NCBI RefSeq assembly: GCF_011386835.1
Contig: NC_088800.1
Location: 17,694,572-17,758,571, forward strand
Length of the DNA: 64,000 nucleotides
Reading direction: 5' to 3'
Source: Chrysemys picta bellii
Lineage: Eukaryota > Chordata > Testudines > Emydidae
In this document: in pieces, positions 23,891 to 36,278 of the stretch
How positions within the stretch are numbered: position 1 is the first letter of the stretch
How the letters are laid out: each line of letters starts with the position of its first letter
Notes under the pieces: model-generated
Seen by the model: only the letters and a program-made list of their open reading frames with translations
What the model was told of the DNA's origin: nothing
Databases searched by the model: none
Made by a program: the position numbers and the translations under genes

Positions 23891-25096
23891 ACATTAATGA
23901 CGGAGGGGATGAGGGGAAATGGAAAGAGTTATCCTAGCTAGCTCCACATCAACTGAGCATTCCCCATGCCATGGGAACCCTTAGCTATCCCTGCCTTTAG
24001 GGGAGCTTTATATCAGTGCAAAGGGGGCTTAGCATGAGCCAGCCTCTCGCTCCCAATCTAACAATTTAAAAGGTGTCTGGTTCTCCCTGGAAAGTACATG
24101 CTCCACATGCTTACTGGAACACGAGCCCTTGTATTGCCAAAGTGGTGTGCAGTGGTTTTTAAATGGCACAGTTCCCATTAAATCAATGGAACTCATACTG
24201 TTAAAAGCATACAAACGCCTATAAAAATTTAAGAGGAAGTGGCTACTCCAGGTTCTGTACTTAGAGATTCCAAAACCATTTTTATACTATTTCTATATCT
24301 TTGAAGCTTAATTGCTAGCTTTTATCTATAGCTGAAAATCAAATGAGCCAAAAATCATAACACTACCATGCACGAAAGCTGGAAGGAAATGCCTGGCATT
24401 AGGTCACCACCGTTCCCATTAAAAACCAAGGCACACATGACTAGCATCTTGTATCTCCTGCCTGAGGCTGCTTATTTTATAGACTCCTGTTTTTTTAAAA
24501 TCATCCTTATCCTGCATTTTGCTGTGTTGGAGTAATATTCCACCTTCTGTCGTAGCTCAAGGACTGGTCACTCTGCTCTGTCAAATATCTCAAACACACA
24601 CAAGATTCAGATGCACATAATAAATATGGCACTCACTTTTCAGCGTATTGGATCATTTCAATTTTAGATGACAATTGTGGGAGTTTAGACATTGGATTTC
24701 AGAGAGAGCCCCAGAGACAGTAAGATCACACCCAGATTCCTGGGACTGAAAATGGGGGAGCCACATTCCTGAGCCCCCTCTGAAACTGTTATGCAAATAC
24801 AAGTGAGACTAAAATACATCCTTATCTTCATCAGCTTCCCAATATATGTGATGGAACAATGTAGTCTCTCTCCTGTCTAATTATAAAGCAGACTTACAAA
24901 AGGCTCCTAGAATATTCATGCTTTCCTGGAATGCTTTCCAAAGGGAGTTGCATGAAACACTCTTATTACAAACCTTAAGACTGGAGCACAGAAAGGGTGG
25001 CATGACACAATGCAACAAAGCTGCTCGATTTAAGTTGGTCCAGCCCAGTATAGTTAAAAGTTAAGTACATTGTGAGTGGAAAAGTGAACTCACTAA

Positions 25097-25363
25097 AGGC
25101 TTGTCTACAGGGGAAGCTAGTGTTGTAAATTTAAAGCACAACAGCTATTTGGCACTAACTCCCTATGTGGACACTCATATTCCACACTAAAAATGCCTTT
25201 GTGCCATTGAGCCTAGTCCACTTTAAAGTGTATTAAGCTAAACTGCAAAAGGCTCTCTCAGTGCAAAATAAGAGAGTGTCCACACAGGGAGTTCATGAGT
25301 AGCTATTGGACTTTAAAATCACAGCCTAGCTTTTTCACACTAACTTTCTGTGCAGACAAGCCT
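25097..25363. mobile_element. Harbinger-like MITE with TAA duplication
   Basis: A 267-bp element from AGGCTTGTCTACA to TGCAGACAAGCCT, flanked by TAA at 25094-25096 and 25364-25366. TWA duplications of 3 bp are the mark of PIF/Harbinger elements. Internal arms CTCCCTATGTGGACACTC and GAGTGTCCACACAGGGAG form a second, inner inverted repeat. Confidence 0.75.
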
Positions 25364-25999
25364 TAATATTGAAACATTCATGGCAAGTTTTATAAAATAA
25401 AAAGGATAATGAATCATTAGGGAGATAAAAAACAGCTGAGACTGCTGCCACTCAACACGATGAAATATCAGTTGCTGACACTTATTCTAAGCTAATGTCC
25501 CATCTCCAAGCAGAATCCCCAGAGATGTCCTAGAGTAGGGGATGGGGTAAAATTAGATAAATCATAGGATAGCACCAACATTTAGGAATGCGGTTATATT
25601 TGCATAGCCTGCCGCAGAAAGCTAAAGTTATTGTAGCTTTAGGGTACTTGTTAGAATACAGACTTTGAGTCAAACACATATGACTGGTTTAAGGCAAAAA
25701 TCCAGATGATTCTCATGCTACTTTTGGACAGTGACTAGACTGTCGAATAGTTGCTGAAATTATTAAAAATATTTTTCCTATAAAGGACACTACATAAATG
25801 AGACTCCATAACTCCTATGAGCTCATGAATGGAAGCTCTAATGTCACTGGCAATAACTCCACATCAAGTAAGCCATGAATCATGAGCAAGACTGGAACTG
25901 GCTGTCAATTGGGTACTGCAGAATACTGACCACTTCTGCAATCTCTCCTCTTTCACATATGTATAATCTTTTACATTTATATAGCATTTTGCAATAATT

Positions 26000-26125
26000 A
26001 GGTAACTATTAATCCCATTTTTCACTAATGGAGAAACTGAGGCAGAGAGAGGTTAAGATACTTGCTGCAAGTCACTGGAAGAGATGGGAACAAACCCCAG
26101 GTGTCCCGACTCCCTGTTCCTGCAT
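26000..26125 (-). repeat. MIR SINE, antisense
   Basis: GGAGAAACTGAGGCAGAGAG, AGGTTAAGATACTTGC and CAAGTCACTGGAAG reproduce the reverse complement of the MIR core and 5' half closely. Confidence 0.7.
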
Positions 26126-26502
26126 CCAAGTCTGAGAGAAATAACTATCAAAGGTTTATTTCTTCTATCTTTGTCTTATCAGAACCTGATAAATTTAACA
26201 AATGAAAGCATTGCAAGTGTTTGTTTTACTAAACCCTACCTTCATTGTTTAGGGTGTATCTTATTTAAATAGCTCGACAATATGAATATTAAGTATCTTA
26301 TTGCTATGCACATCCAAACTGTGTATTCCCTATGAAGCCAGTACTTCACCACATCTGTGGTACTATGAAGGTGCGATCTTTGGAGTCAAATGATTTGAAC
26401 AGCACAGACTGCAAGTATGCTTTCCCCCTCTAGTAGCTCTCTGGATATCTTGAGCTTTTTGTATACTTATAGGTTTTTATAGATCACATTATCCTCCTAT
26501 GC

Positions 26503-26835
26503 CAGTGTTTCCCAAACTTGGGACACTGCTTGTGTAGGGAAAGCCCCTGGCAGGCCGGGCCGGTTTGTTTACCTGCCCCATCCGCAGGTTCGGCCGATAG
26601 CGGCTCCCACTGGCCGTGGTTTGCTGCTCCATGCCAATGGGAGCTGCTGGAAGCAGCGCAGGCCGAGGGACGTACTGGCCGCCACTTCCAGCAGCTCCCA
26701 TTGGCCTGGAGCAGCGAACCGTGGCCAGTGGGAGCCACGATTGGCCGAATCTGCAGATGCAGCAGGTAAACAAATCGGCCCAGCCCGCCAGGAGCTTTCC
26801 CTACACAAGCGGCGTCCCAAGTTTGGGAAACACTG
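26503..26835. mobile_element. hAT foldback element, 8-bp duplication
   Basis: Perfect-looking termini CAGTGTTTCCCAAACTTGGG and CCCAAGTTTGGGAAACACTG bound a 333-bp palindromic element with TCCTATGC duplicated at 26495-26502 and 26836-26843. Open frames exist on both strands because the palindrome is GC-rich. They code for nothing recognisable. It is non-autonomous and mobilised in trans, if ever, by a hAT transposase. Confidence 0.9.
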
Positions 26836-27044
26836 TCCTATGCTATAAAAACACCTGCAATAATTCCCTGTAACTACAGTATGAAGGCAAAGATAACCCA
26901 TTTCACAGTATCACTGCCAGTTATGTCAACCAACAAGCAATTTATAGCCAGGCTCTAGCCAGTGACCAGTGCGCACATCACTAGCCCACATTACTGTGCG
27001 CTTATTACTGTTATTGTCATCATTTCACTTTCATGTTGCATCTT

Positions 27045-27195
27045 GTCTTAAATTAGATAGAAAGCTCACTGGGGCAGGGGCCACAACATCCTATGTGTTT
27101 GTACAGAGCCTAACACATTAAGGGTGCCTGCACCTGACTGAGGCCTTTGTGTGCTACTATAATAATAATAATTAACAGAAGAAGATAGTCTAATG
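27045..27195 (+). repeat. L2/SINE-type 3' end
   Basis: AGAAAGCTCACTGGGGCAGG, TGTGTTTGTACAGAGCCTAA and a closing (ATA/AAT)n run are the tail wording shared with 23800 and 48490. Confidence 0.6.
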
Positions 27196-28235
27196 GAAAT
27201 ATTATATCGCTGTGCAATCATGGCCAACACCACTTGGGACCTTGGTATGGCATGTTGGGGTACCATTATCTTAACCAAAATCAAAACCAAAGATGAGTAA
27301 AAAAATGGTCCCTTTGTGGCAGGGTTTAATCCAGTTGCCCTAACCTAAATTCATAGTTGTGTAAGAGCTTCCTATCAGCTCCCATTGCAATAAAATACAC
27401 TAGCCCCCAGTACTTTCCTAACAACTTTCTCTTGATACAAGCTGTTGCTGGGCGCTATCCAACTTGTTATCAGTCCTGGCTCTCCCCCCTGTATTCTAAG
27501 CGATGCCCTAGCTTGGATCACACTTTACTTTGCAGGGGCAGTGATGCCATTACATTAGCAGAGCAAGTTACATGATGCCTTCTACACTGTTCTGATTGTG
27601 TCTGATTACCACTCGAGTACATGACATGTCTTTACAGAGGCAAGCTGGACAAATATAGAAGTGTTTGCTTCCCCTCATTGACTTACTTTCTAGACCATAT
27701 CCTGTTCAGCTTACTTACGTGAGTAGTGCCACTGACTTATGTGGGACTACTCACAAGAACCAGCCATGATTTGGACCTTTATTTTCAGTTCAAGCAATGT
27801 ATCAGATATTCAGCATAGGCAGACAACTTTTGGTGTAGCTCTTAATTCAAAGACAGGTTATTATTCAGTATTCTTTTTTATTGCTATTTCTAACTGTTTG
27901 ATAATCACCCATCGGTGCAGTATTATAAATGATACAAGAATAAAGACCACTGATCTGAATGAAAATGAATTATATTATGATATAGCCTTCACATTGAGAT
28001 TATTAATTATTATTATTAAAAGCTGATCTACAAACAGAATATACAGCATAAATCATACTCAAATAACATAAAACAATGGGTCTCTATAGCATTCTTGCTT
28101 TCTGCGGCAAGTAACTAGCTTGGCATGTGAGCACAGGCTCTGAGCCTGCAATGAACTCTGCATAGGTAGATCCTTGCACCCACGGTGAATTTAATTGACA
28201 CAGGGGTCTGCTTGCACTGACCTCATTGCCTAAGA

Positions 28236-28561
28236 CAGGGGTCGGCAACCTTTGGCACATAGCTCGTCAGGGTAAGCACCCTGGCGGGCCGGGCCAGTTT
28301 GTTTACCTGCCACCTCCGCAGGTTTGGCTGATCGGAGCTCCCACTGGCTGCAGTTCGCCGTCCCAGGCCAATGGGGGTGGTGGGAAATGGTGGCCAGTAC
28401 GTCCTTCGGCCCGCGCCGCTTCCCACCGCTCCCATTGGCCTGGAGCGGTGAACTTTGGCCAGTGGGAGCCGTGATCAGCCGAACCTGCGGACGGGGCAGG
28501 TAAACAAACTGGCCCGGCCTGCCAGGGTGCTTAGCCACGTGCCAAAGGTTGCCGACCCCTG
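28236..28561. mobile_element. hAT foldback element, 8-bp duplication
   Basis: Termini CAGGGGTCGGCAACCTTTGG and CCAAAGGTTGCCGACCCCTG bound a 326-bp palindrome. The flanks are GCCTAAGA (28228-28235) and GCCTAACA (28562-28569), an 8-bp duplication with one mismatch. The core is shared with 26503-26835 although the termini differ. Confidence 0.9.
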
Positions 28562-29181
28562 GCCTAACACTACAAATGAAATTACTTATTATATACTGAG
28601 CTTCTGTACTATACAACACAGAGACACATTTTAAAAACAGGACATACACTGTTGAGTTCGAGATCAAGTTTTGTTTTAGATCTATCAGAAGTATCATCAG
28701 CCTCTTTTATAGGGAATTTTAGCTTAGGAGTAAGAATTTTTTCCAGTTAAAATTTGGAACAGAATGACTCAGGCTGTCACTTAAATCAACAAAACTCTTT
28801 CACTGATTTTTATGAATAAAGACATACAATTAGCAGCCTGTCAGGCAAATGGATCTCAGGGAAATGAAATGTACAATACACAATGGGACAGCCAATGTTC
28901 ATAAACCAGAGTTTTCCTACACAAGCCAAGACAGATCAGGAAAGCAAGCAAGTCTCGTAAGTCCAAGAGTAATTCCAAACCAACCAACCAAACGAACTCC
29001 CATGAAGAGAAAGTAGTAGACTGTTCTTCCTTCACAGAACTATCGGTGTTTAGAAAAGACTGCATGGATTTCACTCTGTAGAGTTACTGGTTCATTCTCC
29101 ATTTGGGGAGGGAATAAAGAAGAGAAGAAAACAGCTCATGCATTATACATAATGAACAAGCCTTACATTCTAAAATGTGTT

Positions 29182-29203
29182 ACACACACACACACACACA
29201 CAC
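29182..29203. repeat. (AC)n microsatellite
   Basis: Eleven uninterrupted AC units. Confidence 0.95.
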
Positions 29204-29477
29204 TCTTCTTCAGTCAACCACTTACAGAAACACAAAGTTCCTCTGCATAACAGACTACGTAATGAGAGCTGATCAAATGGTACTGAACATCTTTTGTGAG
29301 CTACTAAGTGAAATACATAATGAATTCTGGGGCACAATGTTTCCAAGCCAATTATTTGTTTTGTATGAGTCAAGAACTCAAAAGTTAGGAAATGCCAGAA
29401 TTAATGTTTTCTTAATTTGCCCCCCTTAAGATTATGCATCATGATATTGTGTTTAATTACATTATCACATACTATTT

Positions 29478-29488
29478 CCCCCCCCCCC
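29478..29488. repeat. Poly-C run
   Basis: Eleven consecutive C on the plus strand, followed by AGGTT. Confidence 0.9.
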
Positions 29489-29754
29489 AGGTTCCCTTCT
29501 TCATTCAGTACACACAATGGACAGTGCTCACTTACTTTGGTTTACTCCTCATTGTTCCATGTCTTATTTGCTGTACAGTAATCAAATCTGCTCTGAAGGA
29601 ACTCCCTAGGAGGAAATTGATACTTCTGGCATTTTGTAACTTTTGAGTGCTTGAATTTGCAACCTAATTATGCTCCTATAACACAGTTTTTGTATGTTTA
29701 ATTTCCTATGTTTTTAAAAAAGGAAACTGAAAAAAATTCTACACCCATTAAAAA

Positions 29755-30500
29755 CGCCAATGAAAAGCCCCCATGAAAAACATGTCACGGACCATGAAAT
29801 CTGGTCTCCCCCCATGAAATCTGGTCTTTTGTGTGCTTTTACCCTATACTATACAGATTTCATGGGGGGAGACCAAAAAGGGAGTTGCAGGGGGGGTAAC
29901 AAGGTTCTTTTAGGGGGGTTGTGGTATTGCCACCTTACTTCTACACTGCTTTCAGAGCTGGGCAGTCGGAGAGTGGCAGCTGTTGGCCAGGCGTCCAGCT
30001 CCAAAGGCAGCTCCTAGCCAGCAGCAGCACAGAAATAAGCGTGGCAATACCATGCCACTTTCACTTCTGCGCTGCTGCCTTCAGAGCTGGGTGGCCAGAG
30101 AGAGGCGGCTGCTGGCTGAGGGCCCAGCTCTGCAGACAGCAATGCAGAAGTAAGGGTGGCAATACCATACCATGCCATCCTTACTTCTGTGCGTGTGCTG
30201 ACGTCAGCTCTGCCTTCCGAGCTGGGCTCACGGCCAGCAGCTGCCACTCTCCAGCTGCCCAGCTCGGAAGGCAGCGCCACTGCCAGCAGCAGCAGCACAG
30301 AAGTAAGGGTAGCAGTACCACAATCCTCCCTACAATAACCTTGTGACCCCCCCCCAACTCCTTTTTGGGTCAGGACCCCTACAATTACAACACCATGAAA
30401 TTTCAGATTTAAATAGCTGAAATCATGACATTTACAAATTTTAAAATCCTATGACCGTGAAATTGACCAAAATGGACCGTGAATTTGACAGGGCACTAAT
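29755..30500. repeat. Complex repeat with GC-rich inverted modules
   Basis: Outer arms carry CATGAAATCTGGTCT (29796 and 29814 direct, with a reverse form at 29856) and ATGAAATTTCAGATTT near 30393. Inside are repeated modules of about 90-130 bp built on ACTTCTGCGCTGCTGCC, AGAGCTGG and AGCAGCAGCACAGAAGTAAG in alternating orientation (30040-30310). The wording belongs to a sauropsid DNA-element family. Open frames of 60-141 codons here are products of the GC-rich modules. Confidence 0.65.
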
Positions 30501-30779
30501 TAGGTGGCATCATATTGATACCCATGTGGGTCATCAGAGGGGTGGAATCTTTAGATCCATTGCACAGACTTCAGTCTTTAAAGGAGTAACTAATTGCAGG
30601 ACTGTAATAGGCCACCATGCTCCATGTGGAACAGCATGGCGGATGAGATACTTTGCCAGAGGGTTTCACAGATAGCTGCTGACAGAAGAGGAATGGTGAG
30701 ACTTAGGAATCTTCCATTCCAAGCTCTGGAGGGAAGTGTGCTCTAGTGGGCATGGCATCTTCTGGTCATTTCCTCTAAG

Positions 30780-31490
30780 CTTAACTCCTTCTGCCTTGTC
30801 CTCTTCCCTGACCCAGTCCTGTCTCTTCCTCACACCTGTCTCTTTGTCCCAAGTCCTCTTGCTGATCCAGTCCCAGTCTCCACTCCTCTAGCTTCTCATC
30901 CCAGTACTAGTCTCTTTACCAAGCTAGTTCTATTCTTCCCCTCCAGGCTCACTGTCTGATTCCTAGTTTCTCCCCCTTGCCACACCCAGCCCAAGTCTCC
31001 TTGTCCAGCCATTCCCAGTTTTTTCCTCCCAACTCTTTGTCCAATCTGTCTCTCCCCTCCCCACCAGTGGCTCACAGTCCTGGCCTCTATCCCCAGACTC
31101 CTTATCCAATCTCAGTCTCCCCACCAAACCCTCTGTGGCTCCTTTTCTCAGTCTCTTTGCCCAGCCACCCACAGGTCTCCCCAGCTCCTTGTCAGATCTG
31201 TCTCTCCTCCTACACTCCTAGCCCTGTTCTTCCTATTAGTTCATAGTCCCAAGTCTCCTTGTCCACCCAGCCCCAATCTCCCCCTTTCTCCCCGGCTCTA
31301 CATCAAATCTCATTGTTCTCCCCACAACAAGCCAACTGGGTCCCTGTCCCTCCATATTTCCCTCATAGGCTCCCAGACTTTCCTCTTCCTCCAGGACCCA
31401 GGACGAGTTTCTCTCTTCCTTCTTCCGTCCCAGTTTTACTAGACTCCTTGTCCCACTCTACTCCTTTCCCTCCCTCCAGTCTGGCTTTTG
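30780..31490. repeat. Pyrimidine-rich minisatellite-like tract
   Basis: About 700 bp of degenerate reiteration of CCAGTCTCC, CTTGTCC(A/C)A and CAATCTCAGTCTCCCC-type wording on the plus strand, with a period of roughly 30-65 bp and very few purine runs. Long overlapping open frames on both strands reflect the skew. Confidence 0.7.
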
Positions 31491-31783
31491 TCCCCGGGGG
31501 GGCAGGGGAAAGGAGCGGGAGAGGGGTCATTAAGAATACAACAGAGACAGACTTTCTGCTCTCAGTTCCAGTGCCCAGGCCCACCCTGTCCTGGAGCGCC
31601 TGGAAGCAGCAATTACAGGGAAAATCCTTCTGATCCACTGCAGCCTTGGGCTGGAGCATGCTAAGGTACTCTGTGGGGCTGGTGCATGCACAGAGGGGTC
31701 AGCACTAGATGCTGTGATGGGTGGACAATCAAAGAATTCTCTACTGGGCATGTGCAAATTGCAATTTTTCAATGGCTTGTAAA

Positions 31784-32138
31784 CAGGGCTGTCCCTACCT
31801 ATTCTGGGGCCATACGCAGCCCCCTGGTGGGGTAGGGGGGGCAGGCCTCCAGGGGGGGCAGGGCTGGCTGGGGGGGGCAGGAGGGAACCACCCCCCAGCA
31901 CTCACCAGCGGTGCAGCTGGGGCAGGGTTGCTGCACTTCCTGCTACCGGTGAGTGCAGGCCCAGCCTTGCTTCAGTCCTCAGGGGAGTGGGGGTGGGGCT
32001 GGAGCGGAGCAGGGGTGGGAAGAGGCGGGGCAGGTGCTGGAGCAGCACGCAGCTGCGTAGGGCACCAGGGAATTTGGTGCCCCAAATTTCCTGGTGCCCT
32101 ATGCATGCGTACTTTGCATATGGGTAGGGACGGCCCTG
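31784..32138. mobile_element. hAT element, 8-bp duplication
   Basis: CAGGGCTGTCCCTACC and GGTAGGGACGGCCCTG are the ends of a 355-bp G-rich element. CTTGTAAA is duplicated exactly at 31776-31783 and 32139-32146. Most of the 191-codon plus-strand frame from 31721 lies inside it and is not a gene. Confidence 0.9.
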
Positions 32139-34052
32139 CTTGTAAAATGGCCAAATTTGGGCACTTTTTCACAGGGATGGCAAAAGGGATCCCCGATGCA
32201 AAGGCCCCCTCTCTGACTTATGTAAAGTCCCTGCTTCAAAGCATGGAGGAACTAGAGCATTTCAAAGACATCTTGGATGGAAAATTTCAGCTCTAATGGT
32301 CAAAGTTTGGAAAGTTATAAACGACCAAAACCAAGGTCTTGTAATGGGAAGTATCAGGCAACCTTAATATTAGGCGGTACCTACCAGTCCTACCTATATT
32401 ATGATAAAATTTAAATTAGTTTTGTGATTAAATAAATTATGTTTTGGGATGAAATTGTAAAGTGACAATTAGTGACCAATGGTAAATTACACATTGACAG
32501 TAAGAAATAATAAGTAATGAGAAAATTAAATTAAAATAGTTTGCATCTAAAATCTTTTGTATAAAGTGTTCAGTGAAAAAATGACAAAAATCAAAAATCT
32601 GCAGCTAGCAAAGACTTTTCATGAACTGAGTAAGGCCAGATTTAATTAACTCCACATTTCAAATTCCATTTCCTGCTAGTGTCAGATCCAACATATCTAG
32701 AGACTTATTTTTCTCTTAAATTTTAATACCAATTCTTTTTTTCAAAATGTCATTTAAATATTGTCTCTGGATAAATGTCTCGTTTTTCCATAATAAAGCC
32801 TTTGGCTCTCGTCCTCTCCCCAAATCTTTAATTTGCTTCACTGTATAATGGATTTTACATCTCATTCACAACCTTGCATGCTCTCTCTTTAACAGAGAGA
32901 CATCAGCATGCCAATGTCAAGCATCTCAACACTAACCCCACAACATTCCTAGATACAAACACTCTCTTGGCAAAGTTTTCTTAAGGGCTTCACTTATTAT
33001 GTACGCCTTTACTGATACACTATCGCAAAAGAAACATGGCTTTATTTCCACATTTCATTCACACACAGGATGATTATATGGAACTACTTCCATATGGTAT
33101 GTGAACAATCAAAGCCAAAAAAATGTTTTAAGTCTGCTAGTATCACAGCAATAAGGCCAAGGCAAGAGTGACGTCTCTGTGTGTGTTGTATTGCTTATGT
33201 GTCTGATATATTCATTTTTATAACCAAACCTACCACAATGAAATATAACATTTAGGAGAGAGAAAACAGCCAAAGAGAAAAGCTTTTGTTTGTCTGCTGC
33301 TCTCAAATCAAATCCTTCTTAAGAAACTGTCACAGCAGAACAGAGAAAACAATGAGCTATGAGTCTAATCCAAAGATGTCAAAGACAATGGAGGAGTCTT
33401 TCCACTGACTTCATAAGGACTTTAGATCAGGCCCCCAATCCTTAGCCATGCTGCAAGATCACAAGAACTGAACTAGTATTTACTTGGACCATTTGCCAAC
33501 TATCTAACCACTACAGTTCCAAAAACCTGGAACTCTGCTCCTATTTACAAGCTCTTTCTATTATTATTACTAAATATAACCTGAAACTCTACTTCAATTA
33601 TCACACATTGGCCACATTCCTCGGTCTGACAAATTTACTGTGTGCTACAGAGGTGGCACAAAGTGCATTTAAACCACCTGGGTTTTACCCTAGACAATTC
33701 TCCCTGTGTAGGGGAATCTCTGCTGGTTTAAATGTGGCGTAGCCACCTCCTATGCCAGCTGTCCTCCACCCCTGGCATAATGGGAGGAGATAACACAGAG
33801 GCAGACATGTTGTGCACAAGGCTGGAGTGGGAGGGGGCATGGTGGAACAGAGATCCATTACACCTGATCTCCCATTACAGAGCCTATGCCAGCAGCATAG
33901 AGTAGGCCTCCTGCCACTCTGACTTGCACTGCGGCTAAGAGGCTGGGGGTCAGGAAGCCGCACCCTACACCTTGTGGCTGCCATTGTTCACTATGTCAGA
34001 GCTGTGCTTGGATGCAGCAGAGAATAAAAAATAGACTTTACTCAGACCTGTT

Positions 34053-34141
34053 GGGCCACATTCTATTCTCAGTTACATCCATTGCAAACCCCATGGAAGT
34101 GTATGGAGTTGGAGAGGTACCACTGAGAATAATGTTTGGCC
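34053..34141. repeat. Small foldback element
   Basis: GGGCCACATTCTATTCTCAG and CTGAGAATAATGTTTGGCC are diverged reverse complements 50 bases apart. Confidence 0.6.
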
Positions 34142-35905
34142 ATGCATAAAGAGGCCATATGTCCTGATTTTTCATTTGATGTCCCAATGTCCCAAGAACT
34201 TGTTTGGGTACACCTGAAATGTCCTATTTTGATTACATTAAAAACATTTGGGTTTGTAATAATTACAATTTTTCTTCCTGCTAAATTAAATAGAATTTGC
34301 TCTGTTCATTGGGGACAAACAGTCTATTGAAATGAGTATGTGTAGAGTGAAGAGAACAGTCAAGTGAGCTGCTGTTTTGCTCTACATGAACATTAATCAC
34401 ACCTGGTCAATGTTTTATGATGAACACATTCAGAATACTAAATTACTCGATAAAAACCTCCACTCCAAGAAATATGCCTGTGTCACTACTGAGTCAGAAG
34501 GTAGCACTAGCAACACTAGTGCAGATCAAATAAATTATGTGCTTTTGTCTTCTAGAAAAGAATTTCTTGATCCTAAAAAGAATTGCAACAAATGTGTCCC
34601 TTTTAAAAATCTGGTTACATTAGCTATACATAATTGTCAAATAACAAGAAATATAAATTACAATGTTGGGGAAGCTCTGGCATGAAATTTTACAGCCGAG
34701 TCTACGTCATCACAATGTAATGTAACGTGCATCACCAAGACAAACTGTATGTAATGTATTTCAAATTACATTCACATTTAAACAAAATGTAATATACAAG
34801 CTATGACACAGAAACAGCATGAAATATTTAGAGATACTGCAACAGGTATTACGTATGACTTTATGTACAACAGCTCTTTCCAAATCTTATTGATAGTGAA
34901 TGGTTCAGAGGCTGAATTACAATGATTAACCCCAAAGTGCTACAATTGGTGCAGCCCTCCAAGATGGCAGTTACTCCACTCTTGATCATTGCTAAAATGT
35001 CTGTTCATACTTGCACTGATCTCTCTGACTTCAGAGGGGCTAGACTGTCACTCCGCCCTATGCAGCTCTGCAGGGGAGTAAGGAGCCAATAGGGTCCCAT
35101 TCCACTGCATGGTACAGGATTTATCCACATTGTGAGTCCGGGAACAGTTGCAGGGAGAACAGGCTCTATGCAGCTGCTACTCACCCACGGTGAGTAAGTG
35201 GGAAGGGAGGAGGTGAGGATGGAGACAGAGAGGGAGTTGTGAGGATTAGAGAGCCAGCAAAGCCACAGCTCTGTTCACCCCAACACCTACTAGCAGAGCC
35301 AGTTGAACAGGAGAAGCAAAATATGAGCTGTGGAGAAACGGTCAGAGTGGTACCTCCGAGTTGCAAATCTTTCCTGTGGCTCCGCCTGAGGCAGCACAAC
35401 TACATGTCGCCCCTCTACTCAAGTCTAACCCAAAGGGCCCAATTCTGCCTCCTTCTCACTCTGGAAAGTACCTTAACCCATGAATAGTGTTACTGAGGTC
35501 GACAGAACTACTGATAGAGTAAGGTACTACTCACCATGAGTAAAGGTGGCAGAATCTGCCACAAAATGTACAGATTGACTCAAACACACAATGAGCAGAC
35601 ACAATCTTAATGTGTCTTTAAACCTTGTATGTCCTAATTCTTTAAACCTTGTATGTCCTGCACCATGCAAGTAGTTAACTTGCCTCTGAACCACAATTGT
35701 CTTAGAAGCTTAAAAAGGGAGTAGAGTTAACTTAAAAACCAGGCATTTTCAACCACATGCAACAATTTCCATAAGACCATCCATAAGATGTTTCCATGAT
35801 TTGAAAATGTTGCCAGTGTCACATATATTGCAACATGAGGATACCCTATAAAATGAGATGCATATCTTGATGGTTATTCCTGATAGAATAAATTGAATTG
35901 CTCTT

Positions 35906-35936
35906 AAAAAAAAAAAGGGGGGGGGAGAGAAAAAAA
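35906..35936. repeat. A-run/G-run simple sequence
   Basis: Eleven A, nine G, then GAGAGA and A runs. The purine strand is plus. Confidence 0.85.
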
Positions 35937-36151
35937 GCATATCTCAAATTCTTTCCTAGCTATACTCTAATGTGTGGTATCCCTCATGGAATTTCAATAG
36001 ACTAATCTAGCACAGACTTTATAATAAGTAGCTTTGGATAACTGCAAACAAGTATATAGTGAAAAGGTCAGACTCTGCAATAGGTTGTGTTAATATATAA
36101 GCAGAAAACATAGTCAAGGATAAATCAACATAGGATCAATTTGCAACCTAC

Positions 36152-36278
36152 TTTTTTCTGATGAAACATGTGCCTTAGCTTGTCCCCTCACAAGCCTGCA
36201 TGTTGAACCATCTCCTGCACAGATTCCACAGTTGTCTTCCTTGGCATTACTCCCAAGTTGTCGATCACAGCCTACTGC
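36152..36278 (-). CDS. ADAMTSL3: ADAMTSL3 exon, end of Cys-rich module and start of spacer (127 bp)
   Basis: The exon begins after a GGCAG acceptor and ends before GTAGGT at 36151-36146. It starts in phase 0 with [20 protein letters not shown], continues [22 protein letters not shown], and leaves one base for the next codon (phase 1). The [12 protein letters not shown] signature is the conserved D-x-C-G-V-C-x-G-D-x-S motif that closes the cysteine-rich region of ADAMTS and ADAMTSL proteins. RLVRGQ opens the spacer. No open-frame listing would show this exon because intron stops lie close on both sides, including a TAG three bases in, out of frame. The acceptor has a weak polypyrimidine tract and two nearby AGs. 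Only the first AG keeps the frame. Confidence 0.92.

Larger units (their letters stand above)
19766..36151 (-). other. ADAMTSL3 intron (16,386 bp, phase 1)
   Basis: Contains the hAT elements 26503-26835, 28236-28561 and 31784-32138, a Harbinger-like element (25097-25363), the GC-rich module repeat (29755-30500), the pyrimidine minisatellite (30780-31490), a long unclassified repeat (22260-23060) and SINE/LINE tails. The stretches 20900-21800, 32300-33600 and 34150-35900 show nothing I can name apart from one small foldback. Confidence 0.7.

Noticed and set aside
26484..26901. Six overlapping open frames on both strands
   Set aside because: All fall in the palindromic hAT element. The mirrored peptides (SSSHW/WSSEPW) are the two strands of one inverted repeat.
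29434..29646. Possible plus-strand exon after TTTCCCCCCCCCCCAG
   Set aside because: The run looks like a splice acceptor but the following peptide is hydrophobic with no family match, there is no partner exon, and it would be antisense to ADAMTSL3.
31259..31901. Frames of about 100-190 codons in the C-rich region
   Set aside because: Explained by the pyrimidine minisatellite and the hAT element at 31784, which lack stop codons because of composition.
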